From the NCBI GenBank assembly GCA_964519245.1, contig CAZFLK010000093.1:1-21270 (forward strand): DNA of 21,270 nucleotides. The letters are read 5' to 3'. The DNA comes from JAYPEY01 sp964519245. GTDB taxonomy: Bacteria; Verrucomicrobiota; Verrucomicrobiia; Limisphaerales; JAYPEY01. A program made the position numbers and the translations under genes. The notes under the pieces were generated by a model. That model was given only the letters and a program-made list of their open reading frames with translations, was not told the origin of the DNA and did not search any database. Positions 14,609 through 21,270 of the stretch are shown here, piece by piece. Numbering within the stretch: the first letter of the stretch is position 1; each line of letters opens with the position of its first letter.

Positions 14609-17035
14609 ATGCCCGTCCGCATCTACGATATTGCCAAGCAGGTTGGAGTCCCCAGCAAGGAAGTCCTTGCGAAGGCTAAGGAATTGGGCATCAAGGCGCG
14701 CGTCGCGTCGAGTTCATTGGACAAAATTACCGCGGAGTATCTGGTCGAGCAGATGCGTCCGCAGGAATCTGTGGCGGAAGCCGAGCCCGAACCCGCCGCA
14801 ACGCCGGAGCCCGAGCAACCCATCGTCATCGTTTCGGCTCCCGAAGAGCCGGAACCCGCCGTGGAGGAACCCTCGGAGACCGCTGAGGAACCCGCCGTCG
14901 AGGCGGCCTTGGAACCAACGACCGAGGAAGCAGCTCCCGTTTCCGCGCCCGCGGAAGCCGACGAGCCCCCAGCCGAAGCGGCAAGCGCTCCCGAAACCGA
15001 ACCTGCTCCGGACGCCCCGGCCGAATCCGCAACGGAGCCCGCCCCCGAGGCGACCGCCGAGGAACCCAAAAAGGAAGAAGGCCCGAAACTGGGCCAACTG
15101 GTTGGCCGCATCGAACTTCCCAAGGGCCCTGTCCGCCCCTCAAAACCCGCCCGGGCCGCCAAACCCAAGAGGGACGTCAAGCCCGAGAAGGAGGCTCCCG
15201 CCCCGGACAAGAAAGAGCCCAAATACAAGGCTCCCGCCGGCGCCGAGGTCATCACCATGAAGGCTCCGATTGTCGTGCGGGAACTCGCCGGCAAGCTCAA
15301 CCGGAAACCGTTCCAACTGATCGCTGACCTGATGGAGATGGGCGTGTTCGCCAACGTGAACCAGGCCATTGACGAACCGGTCGCCGACCAGATCTGCGCC
15401 AAACATGGCTTCAAGTTCGACCTGGAAAAGCGCAAGCAGGGCAAGGGCGTGGTCAAGGCGACCAAGAAACACATCGAACTGGATCCCGAGGACAAGCCCG
15501 AGGACATGATCGAGCGCCCGCCGATCGTGACCATCATGGGCCACGTCGATCACGGCAAGACCACTCTGCTCGACTACATCCGCAGTTCCCGCGTAGTCAA
15601 AGGCGAGGCTGGAGGCATCACCCAGCACATCGGCGCCTATACCGTCGAAGTTCCGGACCCGGAGAAACCCAAGAAGAACAAGAAAGCCATCACCTTCCTT
15701 GACACCCCGGGACACGCCGCTTTCAGCGCCATGCGCGCCCGCGGCGCCAACATCACCGACATCATCATTCTCATTGTCGCCGCCGAAGACGGCGTCAAAC
15801 CCCAGACGCTCGAAGCCATCGATCATGCCAGCGAGGCCGGCGTGCCTGTCATCGTCGCCGTCAACAAGTGCGACCATCCCAACGCCAACCCTCTTCAGGT
15901 TCGCACTCAATTGCAGGAACGCGGCGTCACCTGCGAGGAATGGGGCGGCGAAACCATCTTCCAGGATATCTCCGCCCAAACCGGCGACGGCGTCGACAAA
16001 CTGTTGGAGCTGATTCTGCTCCAGGCGGAGATCATGGAGCTGAAGGCCAATCCGAATCGCCGCGCAAAGGGCGTGGTCATCGAATCAGGAATCGACCGCG
16101 CCGGCCCCACCGCGACCTTCCTCGTCACCAAGGGCACCCTCAAGGTGGGCGACTCCGTCTTGTGTGATCAGCATTGGGGCAAGGTCAAGGCTCTCGTTGA
16201 CGCCACCGGCGGCCGCGCCAAGCAGGCCACCCCATCCTTTGCCGTCAAGATGTTGGGATTGAATGGCGTCCCCGGAGCCGGCTCGGAATTCGTCGTCGTC
16301 ACCAATGAGAAGGAAGCCCGCGCTCTCGGGGAAAACCGCCAGGACGAGGTCAAGGCCGAGAGCCAGGAGGAGCGCTCCCGCGTCACCCTTGAAAACCTCT
16401 TCGCAACCTTGGAGAAGGAATCCGCTAAGGTGCTCAAGATCCTGGTCAAGGCTGACACCCAGGGCTCCGTCGAGGCAATCGTTAATTCCCTCAACGAAAT
16501 CCCCGCCGACAAGATCGCCCTCGACATCATCAGCAAAGGCGTCGGCGGCATCAGCGAATCGGACATTCTCCTCGCCACCGCCTCCGAGGCCGTGGTGATT
16601 GGATTCCATTCCAAACCAGACAAGGGAGCTCAAGCCCTCGCCCGTCGGGAAGGCATCGAAATCCGGCAGTACAAGATCATCTATGAGCTGATCGACGATG
16701 TGCGGGACTCCATGGCCGGCATGCTGGAGCCCGACCGCAAGGAGACCACGATCGGCGCCGCCGATGTCAAACAGGTCTTCCCGCTCACCAAGGGCGGGGC
16801 CGTGGCCGGTTGCATCGTGGACAACGGCCGCATCGTCAAGGGACCGGCCCGCGTGCTGCGCAACAAACGGGTCATCTGGTCCGGTGAAACCGCCTCCCTG
16901 CGTCGTTTCCAGGACGAGGTCAACGAAATCCGCGCCGGCATGGAATGCGGCATCAAGCTTGCCGGCTTCGACGCCTTTGAGGAAGGCGACGTCATCGAGG
17001 CCTTCACCATTGAGGAAGTGGCCGCCAAACTCTGA
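14609..17035 (+). CDS. infB: Translation initiation factor IF-2
   Basis: An 808-residue GTPase that positions initiator tRNA on the ribosome. The N-terminal IF2N motif (MPVRIYDIAKQVGVPSKEVLAKAKELGI) is followed by a long Pro/Glu/Ala-rich, acidic and disordered linker (about 50-155), then a basic stretch and a second IF2N-like domain (MKAPIVVRELAGKLNRKPFQLIADLMEMG). The G domain shows G1 GHVDHGKTT at 311-319, GGITQHIGA, G3 DTPGH at 365-369, G4 NKCD at 419-422 and G5 SAQTG. The C-terminal domains include VLVKADTQGS-type IF2 domain 3 (KILVKADTQGSVEAI) and end in the domain-4 barrel. It begins 86 bp after nusA with little Shine-Dalgarno signal. Length is within the family range. Confidence 0.96.
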   Translation: MPVRIYDIAKQVGVPSKEVLAKAKELGIKARVASSSLDKITAEYLVEQMRPQESVAEAEPEPAATPEPEQPIVIVSAPEEPEPAVEEPSETAEEPAVEAALEPTTEEAAPVSAPAEADEPPAEAASAPETEPAPDAPAESATEPAPEATAEEPKKEEGPKLGQLVGRIELPKGPVRPSKPARAAKPKRDVKPEKEAPAPDKKEPKYKAPAGAEVITMKAPIVVRELAGKLNRKPFQLIADLMEMGVFANVNQAIDEPVADQICAKHGFKFDLEKRKQGKGVVKATKKHIELDPEDKPEDMIERPPIVTIMGHVDHGKTTLLDYIRSSRVVKGEAGGITQHIGAYTVEVPDPEKPKKNKKAITFLDTPGHAAFSAMRARGANITDIIILIVAAEDGVKPQTLEAIDHASEAGVPVIVAVNKCDHPNANPLQVRTQLQERGVTCEEWGGETIFQDISAQTGDGVDKLLELILLQAEIMELKANPNRRAKGVVIESGIDRAGPTATFLVTKGTLKVGDSVLCDQHWGKVKALVDATGGRAKQATPSFAVKMLGLNGVPGAGSEFVVVTNEKEARALGENRQDEVKAESQEERSRVTLENLFATLEKESAKVLKILVKADTQGSVEAIVNSLNEIPADKIALDIISKGVGGISESDILLATASEAVVIGFHSKPDKGAQALARREGIEIRQYKIIYELIDDVRDSMAGMLEPDRKETTIGAADVKQVFPLTKGGAVAGCIVDNGRIVKGPARVLRNKRVIWSGETASLRRFQDEVNEIRAGMECGIKLAGFDAFEEGDVIEAFTIEEVAAKL

Positions 17036-17065
17036 GCTCATCCCCAACCCCGCGTCTCTCCTCTC

Positions 17066-17425
17066 ATGCCTTCAATGCGTCTCCAACGCGTTAGGGAGCT
17101 GTTAAAGCGCACCCTCGGAGAAATCATCTCCCGCGAACTCCATTCCGCCGACGCCGGCATCGTGACGGTGAACGACGTCGACATCTCCTCCGACCTTCAT
17201 TCCGCCGTCGTCTTCGTCAGCCTGCTCGGCTCCGACGAGCAGAAACGAAAGGCCGCCAAGCTGCTCAACGATGAACGCGTTCGTATCCAGCAGATTCTCA
17301 GCCGGACCGTCGTGCTGAAATACACGCCGCGACTCAAGTTCGTCATGGACGACTCCATCGAACGCGGAAACCGCGTCCTGCAGATCCTGTCCGAAATCGA
17401 CGAGGTCGACGACGACAACGAATGA
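17066..17425 (+). CDS. rbfA: Ribosome-binding factor A
   Basis: A 119-residue KH-fold factor that binds the 30S subunit and assists 16S rRNA 5' maturation. The N-terminal MRLQRVRELLKRTLGEIISREL, central VTVNDVDISSDLHSAVVFVSLLG and C-terminal YTPRLKFVMDDSIERGNRVLQIL blocks are standard. The start may be ATG 17066 or ATG 17075; the latter gives the more usual MR.QRV beginning. It lies 30 bp after infB, and its stop overlaps the start of the next gene in an ATGA, indicating coupled translation. Confidence 0.93.
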   Translation: MPSMRLQRVRELLKRTLGEIISRELHSADAGIVTVNDVDISSDLHSAVVFVSLLGSDEQKRKAAKLLNDERVRIQQILSRTVVLKYTPRLKFVMDDSIERGNRVLQILSEIDEVDDDNE

Positions 17426-18408
17426 AACCTCGCCACAAGACAATCGACCGCATCCTCCAGGAGATACGGTCGCATCAAACATTCTGCGTCGTAGGGCATA
17501 TCCGTCCCGACGGGGACTGTGTCGGCTCCCAGATCGCGCTCACCATGGCGCTCAAGAACCAGCGCAAGAAGGTCGTCTGCTGGAACCAGGATGCCGTCCC
17601 TCAGAAACTCGCCTTTCTCGATCCGACCAACCTGATGCAAGCGCCCAAACCCGGGCGCAAGTTCGACTGCGTGATCGCCGTGGATTCGACCGACCTCGGC
17701 CGGACGGGCTCCGTCGCGGAACACATCGCCGACCGCAAGTTGCTCATCAATATCGACCACCATCCGAGCAATGACCGCTTCGGCGACGTCAATTGGGTCT
17801 CCAAGCGTTCGCCATCCTCCGGCGAATTGGTGTTCCGCCTGATGAAAACCGCTCGCTGGACCATCAACCCGCGCATCGCCAATTGCCTTTTCACCGCAAT
17901 CTCAACGGACACCGGTTCCTTCCAGTATCCGAACACCCTGCCCGAGACCTACCTCGCCGCGGGTGAACTCCTCAAACGCGGCGCCAACCTCGGCCGGATC
18001 TGCGACGAGGTCTACCAGTCCTACTCCCTCTCCCGCGTCAAACTGCTCAAGCACATGTACAATCACTTTCGCCTCGCCTGCGAGAACAAGATTGGCTACG
18101 TGTGGCTCAAACTCATGGACTACGCGCGGACCGGCGCCGAACCCAACGACACCGAGGGGATCATCGATCACATCCGCGATATTGATCCCGTCATCGTCGC
18201 CATTGTCTTCGAGGAACTCGAAACCAACGTCACCCGGGTCAGCCTCCGTTCCAAGCACCCCAAGATCAACGTGGGGGAAATCGCCGTCAATTTCGCCGGG
18301 GGCGGACATCAGGCCGCCGCCGGAGCCCGCATCGAGGGCACTCCCCTTTCCGTCCAGCGCAAGGTCGTCAAGGAAGTGCGAAAAGCCATCATGAACCTCG
18401 GAATCTGA
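17422..18408 (+). CDS. nrnA: DHH-family phosphoesterase, NrnA-type oligoribonuclease / pAp phosphatase
   Basis: A 328-residue DHH/DHHA1 protein predicted to degrade short oligoribonucleotides and to dephosphorylate 3'-phosphoadenosine 5'-phosphate. The DHH domain has GHIRPDGDCVGS (25-36), IAVDSTD (85-91) and the name motif IDHHPSND (111-118, D112-H113-H114). The C-terminal DHHA1 domain has NFAGGGHQAAAGARI with GGGH at 293-296. It overlaps rbfA by 4 bp (ATGA) and is 15 bp from truB, a common neighbourhood (rbfA-nrnA-truB). Start at the overlapping ATG is well supported. The dual activity is inferred from homologues. Confidence 0.9.
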   Translation: MKPRHKTIDRILQEIRSHQTFCVVGHIRPDGDCVGSQIALTMALKNQRKKVVCWNQDAVPQKLAFLDPTNLMQAPKPGRKFDCVIAVDSTDLGRTGSVAEHIADRKLLINIDHHPSNDRFGDVNWVSKRSPSSGELVFRLMKTARWTINPRIANCLFTAISTDTGSFQYPNTLPETYLAAGELLKRGANLGRICDEVYQSYSLSRVKLLKHMYNHFRLACENKIGYVWLKLMDYARTGAEPNDTEGIIDHIRDIDPVIVAIVFEELETNVTRVSLRSKHPKINVGEIAVNFAGGGHQAAAGARIEGTPLSVQRKVVKEVRKAIMNLGI

Positions 18409-18423
18409 CTCCGCCCGCACCCC

Positions 18424-19143
18424 ATGCAAACATTCTCCGCCTTCGACGGCGCCCTTCTCATCGACAAACCCGCCGGCCCCACCTCGCACGACATCGTCGA
18501 TGTCATCCGCAGCGAATTCGGACTCAAGAAGGTCGGCCACTGCGGGACACTCGACCCCAACGCCACCGGACTGCTCATTCTTGTCCTCGGCAAGTCCACC
18601 AAGCTCTCGGAAAAACTCATGTCCGACGACAAGGTCTACGAGGGCTCCATGAAGCTCGGTCAGACAACCAACACCTACGACTCCGAGGGCGAGATCCTGG
18701 AAAGCCGCCCCGTGCCTGAATTTGCTCTCGAGCAGCTCAACGAAACGGCAAAGGGTTTTGTCGGCGACCAGATGCAGCTGCCGCCCATGGTCTCCGCGGT
18801 CAAGAAGGACGGGGTTCCGCTCTACAAGCTGGCGCGCAAGGGCATCGAGGTCGAGCGCAAGGAGCGTTTCATTCACGTCTACCGCTTTCCCATCATCGCC
18901 TATGAGAACGAGACCGCGTGGTTCTCAATCACCTGCACAAAGGGAGCCTACGTGCGCACCCTGGCCCATGACTTCGGCGCCAAGCTGGGTTGTGGCGCGC
19001 ATCTGTCCACCTTGCGTCGCTCCGCCTCGGGGAAGCTCAATGTCAAGGACGCCATCGCCTTCGAGGACGCGGTCAAACTATCCCACGACGAACTGGCCAA
19101 ACGGGTGATTCCCATACTCAGACTCGCCTCGGCCATCGCGTGA
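18424..19143 (+). CDS. truB: tRNA pseudouridine(55) synthase
   Basis: A 239-residue enzyme converting U55 of the tRNA T loop to pseudouridine. The catalytic Asp44 sits in GHCGTLDPNATGLL. Other family blocks are LLIDKPAGPTSHD, YEGSMKLGQTTNTYDSEGE, QLPPMVSAVKKDGVPLYKLARKG and CTKGAYVRTLAHDFGAKLGCGAHLSTLRR (shortened: residues about 178-206). It lacks the C-terminal PUA domain of the E. coli enzyme, as in many shorter bacterial TruBs. Its TGA is one base before the ribF ATG, so the two are probably translationally coupled. Confidence 0.95.
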   Translation: MQTFSAFDGALLIDKPAGPTSHDIVDVIRSEFGLKKVGHCGTLDPNATGLLILVLGKSTKLSEKLMSDDKVYEGSMKLGQTTNTYDSEGEILESRPVPEFALEQLNETAKGFVGDQMQLPPMVSAVKKDGVPLYKLARKGIEVERKERFIHVYRFPIIAYENETAWFSITCTKGAYVRTLAHDFGAKLGCGAHLSTLRRSASGKLNVKDAIAFEDAVKLSHDELAKRVIPILRLASAIA

Positions 19144-19144
19144 A

Positions 19145-20071
19145 ATGAAGATCCTGCGCGACGCCTCGGAATTCGCCGCCGTTTCGGACAAGGCCTGTGT
19201 CGCGATTGGATTTTTCGACGGGGTCCACCTTGGTCATCAGCAGATCCTGAGGCAGACCATCTCCGACGCCGCCGAACACGAAGCGGCCTCCGTGGTCGTC
19301 ACCTTTGAAAATCATCCGGCCAGCATCGTCGCCCCCAAGCGCGCTCCGAGCTTGATTCAACCCACCGCCCAGCGTCTGGAGACGCTGCGCTCCCTTGGAG
19401 TCGACGCCATGCTGCTGCTGCGCTTCGATCAGGAACTGAGCCGGCAAGACGGCGAGGCGTTCATCCGCAGCCTGGTGGCCGACTTTGGCCACGTCTGCAG
19501 CATCTGTGTCGGCGGCGGATTTTCCTTCGGCCGCAACCGCAGCGGCAATGTCGAACTCCTCCGAAAACTGGGCCAAAACCTCGGCTTCCACGTGCACGGA
19601 CTCGCAGCTGTCGCCCTCGATGGGATCGGCGTCAGCAGCACCCGCATTCGCGCGGCCATCAGCTCCGGCGACTTCGACGCCGCCAACCAGATGATGGGCC
19701 GGCCCTACGAACTCTCCGGAACCGTGGTCAAGGGCGACCAACTCGGCCGCCAACTGGGTTTCCCGACCGCCAATCTCGACATTGCCGGTCTCACCATTCC
19801 CCCAAACGGCGTCTACGCCGCGCACGCCAAGGTCGACGGAGCCTCCCATCGCGCCGCCGTCAATATCGGCGTGCGCCCCACCGTCGACGCCGCTGAGAAC
19901 CCGCCCCGGGTCGAGGCCTGCCTCCTCGACTTTGATGGCGATCTCTACGGAAAGACGCTCAAACTCACCTTCCATAGGAAACTGCGCGACGAACAGCGCT
20001 TCGATTCGCTCGACGCCTTGAAGGAGCAGATCGCTCGCGATTTCGCCCAAGTAAGGCAGTCCTTCGCCTGA
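19145..20071 (+). CDS. ribF: Bifunctional riboflavin kinase / FMN adenylyltransferase (FAD synthetase)
   Basis: A 308-residue cytoplasmic enzyme making FMN from riboflavin, then FAD. The N-terminal nucleotidyltransferase shows GFFDGVHLGHQQIL (from residue 22) and the SSTRIRAAISSGD segment near 162. The C-terminal flavokinase shows GRQLGFPTAN, with the PTAN motif at 207-210, and ends with FHRKLRDEQRFDSLDALKEQI. ATG 19145 follows the truB stop by one base. No FMN riboswitch is evident, consistent with its being the last gene of a housekeeping operon rather than a riboflavin cluster. Confidence 0.95.
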   Translation: MKILRDASEFAAVSDKACVAIGFFDGVHLGHQQILRQTISDAAEHEAASVVVTFENHPASIVAPKRAPSLIQPTAQRLETLRSLGVDAMLLLRFDQELSRQDGEAFIRSLVADFGHVCSICVGGGFSFGRNRSGNVELLRKLGQNLGFHVHGLAAVALDGIGVSSTRIRAAISSGDFDAANQMMGRPYELSGTVVKGDQLGRQLGFPTANLDIAGLTIPPNGVYAAHAKVDGASHRAAVNIGVRPTVDAAENPPRVEACLLDFDGDLYGKTLKLTFHRKLRDEQRFDSLDALKEQIARDFAQVRQSFA

Positions 20072-20172
20072 TCGCGTTGAGAATGGGCCCGTCCCGCTCT
20101 TTTCCGACGCTTCGCCCCTCATTTTGTTTGCGTCCGACGCCCCCCCCATGGATATTACGCGCTCCTCAGGCG

Positions 20173-20249
20173 CGGAGAGTAGCTCAGCCTGGTAGAGCGC
20201 CGGCTTTGGGAGCCGGATGTCGCAGGTTCGAATCCTGTCTCTCCGACCA
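20173..20249 (+). tRNA. tRNA-Pro (anticodon UGG)
   Basis: A 77-nt cloverleaf with encoded CCA. The acceptor CGGAGAG pairs with CTCTCCG; the D arm is GCTCAGCCTGGTAGAGC. The anticodon stem CCGGC/GCCGG carries loop TTTGGGA with TGG at 20207-20209. The T arm GCAGG-TTCGAAT-CCTGT has one G-U pair. Discriminator A and CCA lie at 20246-20249. It follows ribF by about 100 bp, and an integrase-like remnant begins 65 bp downstream. Confidence 0.97.
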
Positions 20250-20314
20250 ACTTTCAGCCTTTCCAAACGCCTACTCGCCTTTCGTGGTGACAGGTTGGTG
20301 ACAACAAACCAACC

Positions 20315-20699
20315 GTGAAGAACATCGCTTCGCTTGATACCGCGCAGAGCACTCCCCCAAAACGCACAACGCCGCAACGTTTCCCGATTGAGTTCCGCAA
20401 ACGTGGCTGTGTCGTAAAGATCTACCGGACACCGAATAAAGGGACCGACCATTTCACCCTGTCCTACTAACTCGGAGCAAAACGGAAGCGGCAGAAGTTC
20501 AGCGACCTAGACAAAGCGAAGGAAGAAGCACAGAACGCGCTGAACAAGCTGCTCGCAGGTGAGACGGAAGCCCTGAAGTTGACCGGTGCCGATCGCGCCG
20601 TCTACGTCCACGCAGCGCAGACACTTTCGAGCAAACTGCCCGGATCCAACTTGCTCCAAGTCGTTGAGGAATTTGAGGTAACCGCCGAAAAACGGGCCA
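20315..20699 (+). pseudogene. Remnant of a tyrosine-recombinase-type integrase N-terminus, stopped and truncated
   Basis: From GTG 20315 the frame reads RFPIEFRKRGCVVKIYRTPNKGTDHFTLSY, hits TAA at 20468-20470, then continues in the same frame as LGAKRKRQKFSDLDKAKEEAQNALNKL...LTGADRAVYVHAAQTL...NLLQVVEEFEVTAEKRA until the insertion sequence begins near 20700. This pattern (a beta-rich N-terminal arm, then a charged helix and LTGADRxxYVxA) is what I associate with the N-terminal part of phage-type integrases in Verrucomicrobiota-like genomes. The catalytic domain is not present. Position right after a tRNA gene supports the reading. The family match is from memory and is moderate. Confidence 0.55.
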
Positions 20700-20741
20700 T
20701 TGAGAATGTTAGGTTCTGGGGCTAAGACCCAGAGCCTGAAC

Positions 20742-21008
20742 ATGAAGAAAAAACGACACACGACCGAGGAAATCATCCGTATTCTCCGCAAAGCGGACGG
20801 GGAGCAGACCGTTGAGGAGGTCTGCCGGGAATACAATATCAGCGAACAGACCTTCTACCGATGGCGGCGAAAGTATGGCCGGATGGAGATGGCCGACGCC
20901 AAGCAGCTCAAGGAGTTGAGCGATGAGAACGGCGAACTCAAGAAGATGCTCGCTGACGCCCTGCTCAAGAATCGCGTTCTGGAGGAGACGCTTTCAAAAA
21001 AGTGGTGA
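20742..21008 (+). CDS. IS3-family transposase OrfA
   Basis: An 88-residue protein with a Transposase_8-type helix-turn-helix (TEEIIRILRKADGEQTVEEVCREYNISEQTFYRWRRKYGRM in residues 6-47, quoted in parts: TEEIIRILRKA and ISEQTFYRWRRKYG) and a C-terminal leucine-zipper helix (LKELSDENGELKKMLADALL) ending LSKKW, typical of the IS407 group. ATG 20742 gives the usual length; earlier in-frame starts at TTG 20700 and ATG 20706 lie within the IS end. It recognises the IS ends as part of the OrfAB transposase. Confidence 0.88.
   Translation: MKKKRHTTEEIIRILRKADGEQTVEEVCREYNISEQTFYRWRRKYGRMEMADAKQLKELSDENGELKKMLADALLKNRVLEETLSKKW
20996..21002 (+). promoter_or_regulatory. Programmed -1 ribosomal frameshift site (A AAA AAG)
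   Basis: The heptamer A-AAA-AAG lies in the correct phase of orfA (codons TCA AAA AAG) six bases before its last sense codons and TGA. A -1 slip here puts ribosomes into the orfB frame to make the OrfAB fusion transposase, as established for the IS3 family. Confidence 0.75.
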
Positions 21009-21270
21009 GCCCTTCGCAAAAGAGACAGGCTGTGAAGAACGCTGTCCAGCGAGGGCTGTGTTCAATGCGAAGGGCGTGCCGGTATTTGAGGCTTAGTCGA
21101 TCGGCCAGCCAGTATCGTCCCAAGGAAGCCTTGGAGCGAGTTCAGGCGACAGTGCAGAGGATTGTCTGGCTCAGTCGAAAGTATCCTCGCGATGGCTATC
21201 GGCGGATCCGAGCGTTGCTCGATCGCGAAGGTTGGAAAGTCAGCCGGAAGTTCGTTCAGCGCATCCGCAG
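21002..21270 (+). CDS. IS3-family transposase OrfB, N-terminal part (3' end outside window)
   Basis: The -1 frame from the slippery site reads SPSQKRQAVKNAVQRGLCSMRRACRYLRLSRSASQYRPK, then LSRKYPRDGYRRIRALLDREGWKVSRKFVQRIR. These match the IS407-type OrfB start (arginine-rich, 'RRACR.L.L.RS...YRP') and the HTH_21 block preceding the rve integrase core. The DDE catalytic core lies beyond the window. GTG codons at 21002 and 21005 could serve as independent starts. About 89 codons are visible. Confidence 0.85.
   Translation, partial: MVSPSQKRQAVKNAVQRGLCSMRRACRYLRLSRSASQYRPKEALERVQATVQRIVWLSRKYPRDGYRRIRALLDREGWKVSRKFVQRIR

Larger units (their letters stand above)
20700..21270 (+). mobile_element. 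IS3-family insertion sequence, IS407-group-like (right end outside window)
   Basis: Two overlapping transposase frames in the IS3 arrangement, orfA then orfB in the -1 frame, joined at an A6G slippery run (20996-21002). The left end is placed near 20700/20701 (TGAGAATGTTAGG), where the integrase frame loses its pattern. The exact terminal repeat and target duplication cannot be confirmed because the right end is not in the window. Confidence 0.8.

Noticed and set aside
14760..15100. Repetitive GCCGAG/CCCGAA-type DNA considered as a tandem repeat or CRISPR-like array
   Set aside because: It is the low-complexity acidic linker of IF-2 in frame; there are no regularly spaced identical repeats, and no CRISPR array was seen anywhere in the window.
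13260..16143. Long minus-strand frames opposite nusA and infB
   Set aside because: Shadows of universally conserved genes; the Ser/Gly-rich frame opposite 14623-15537 simply mirrors the Pro/Glu/Ala linker of IF-2.
19050..19144. Search for an FMN riboswitch before ribF
   Set aside because: ribF starts one base after truB and no leader exists; no FMN aptamer-like conserved segment is visible.

Overview
This window comes from a GC-rich bacterial chromosome. The mix of secreted DUF5060/DUF4185 proteins, weak Shine-Dalgarno sites, a DUF2934 protein and a distinctive small membrane-protein family suggests the Planctomycetota-Verrucomicrobiota-Chlamydiota group, most likely Verrucomicrobiota. That placement is inferred from gene content; there is no rRNA or other decisive marker here. 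A run of ten Ns shows the sequence is a scaffolded draft.

Layout. (1) Positions 1-519 hold the 3' end of an L-2-hydroxyglutarate oxidase gene. (2) About 706-5204 carries two secreted proteins: a large multi-domain DUF5060 glycoside-hydrolase-like protein, whose signal peptide lies upstream of any normal start codon, and a DUF4185 protein. Both look like polysaccharide-degradation genes. (3) About 5242-6929 is a low-density, eroded stretch. It holds remnants of a membrane-protein gene, a small ORF, a DUF2934 gene interrupted by the assembly gap, and about 490 bp of non-coding DNA with a nearly perfect 30-bp inverted repeat and other palindromes. (4) 6930-11179 holds a D-xylonate/L-arabinonate-type dehydratase (IlvD/Edd family), a D-2-hydroxyacid dehydrogenase and a membrane-anchored TAXI-type solute-binding protein with a cytoplasmic helical tail. 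The first two fit sugar-acid and keto-acid metabolism. (5) On the minus strand, 13015 down to 11171, lies a compact apparent operon: a degenerate response-regulator receiver protein, the coproheme decarboxylase ChdC/HemQ, and an unknown 201-residue protein. (6) Divergent from it, 13245-20071 is a translation/RNA operon: nusA, infB, rbfA, a DHH phosphoesterase (NrnA type), truB and ribF. A good promoter and a terminator-like hairpin precede nusA. (7) A tRNA-Pro(UGG) gene at 20173-20249 is followed at once by an integrase-like remnant with an in-frame stop. That remnant is cut by an IS3-family (IS407-group-like) insertion sequence running off the window end, so this looks like a decayed tRNA integration site.

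The central machinery in (6) is conventional. The least explained items are the TAXI receptor-like protein, the pseudo-receiver/ChdC/unknown operon, the nusA leader hairpin, and the inverted-repeat unit at 6573-6733.
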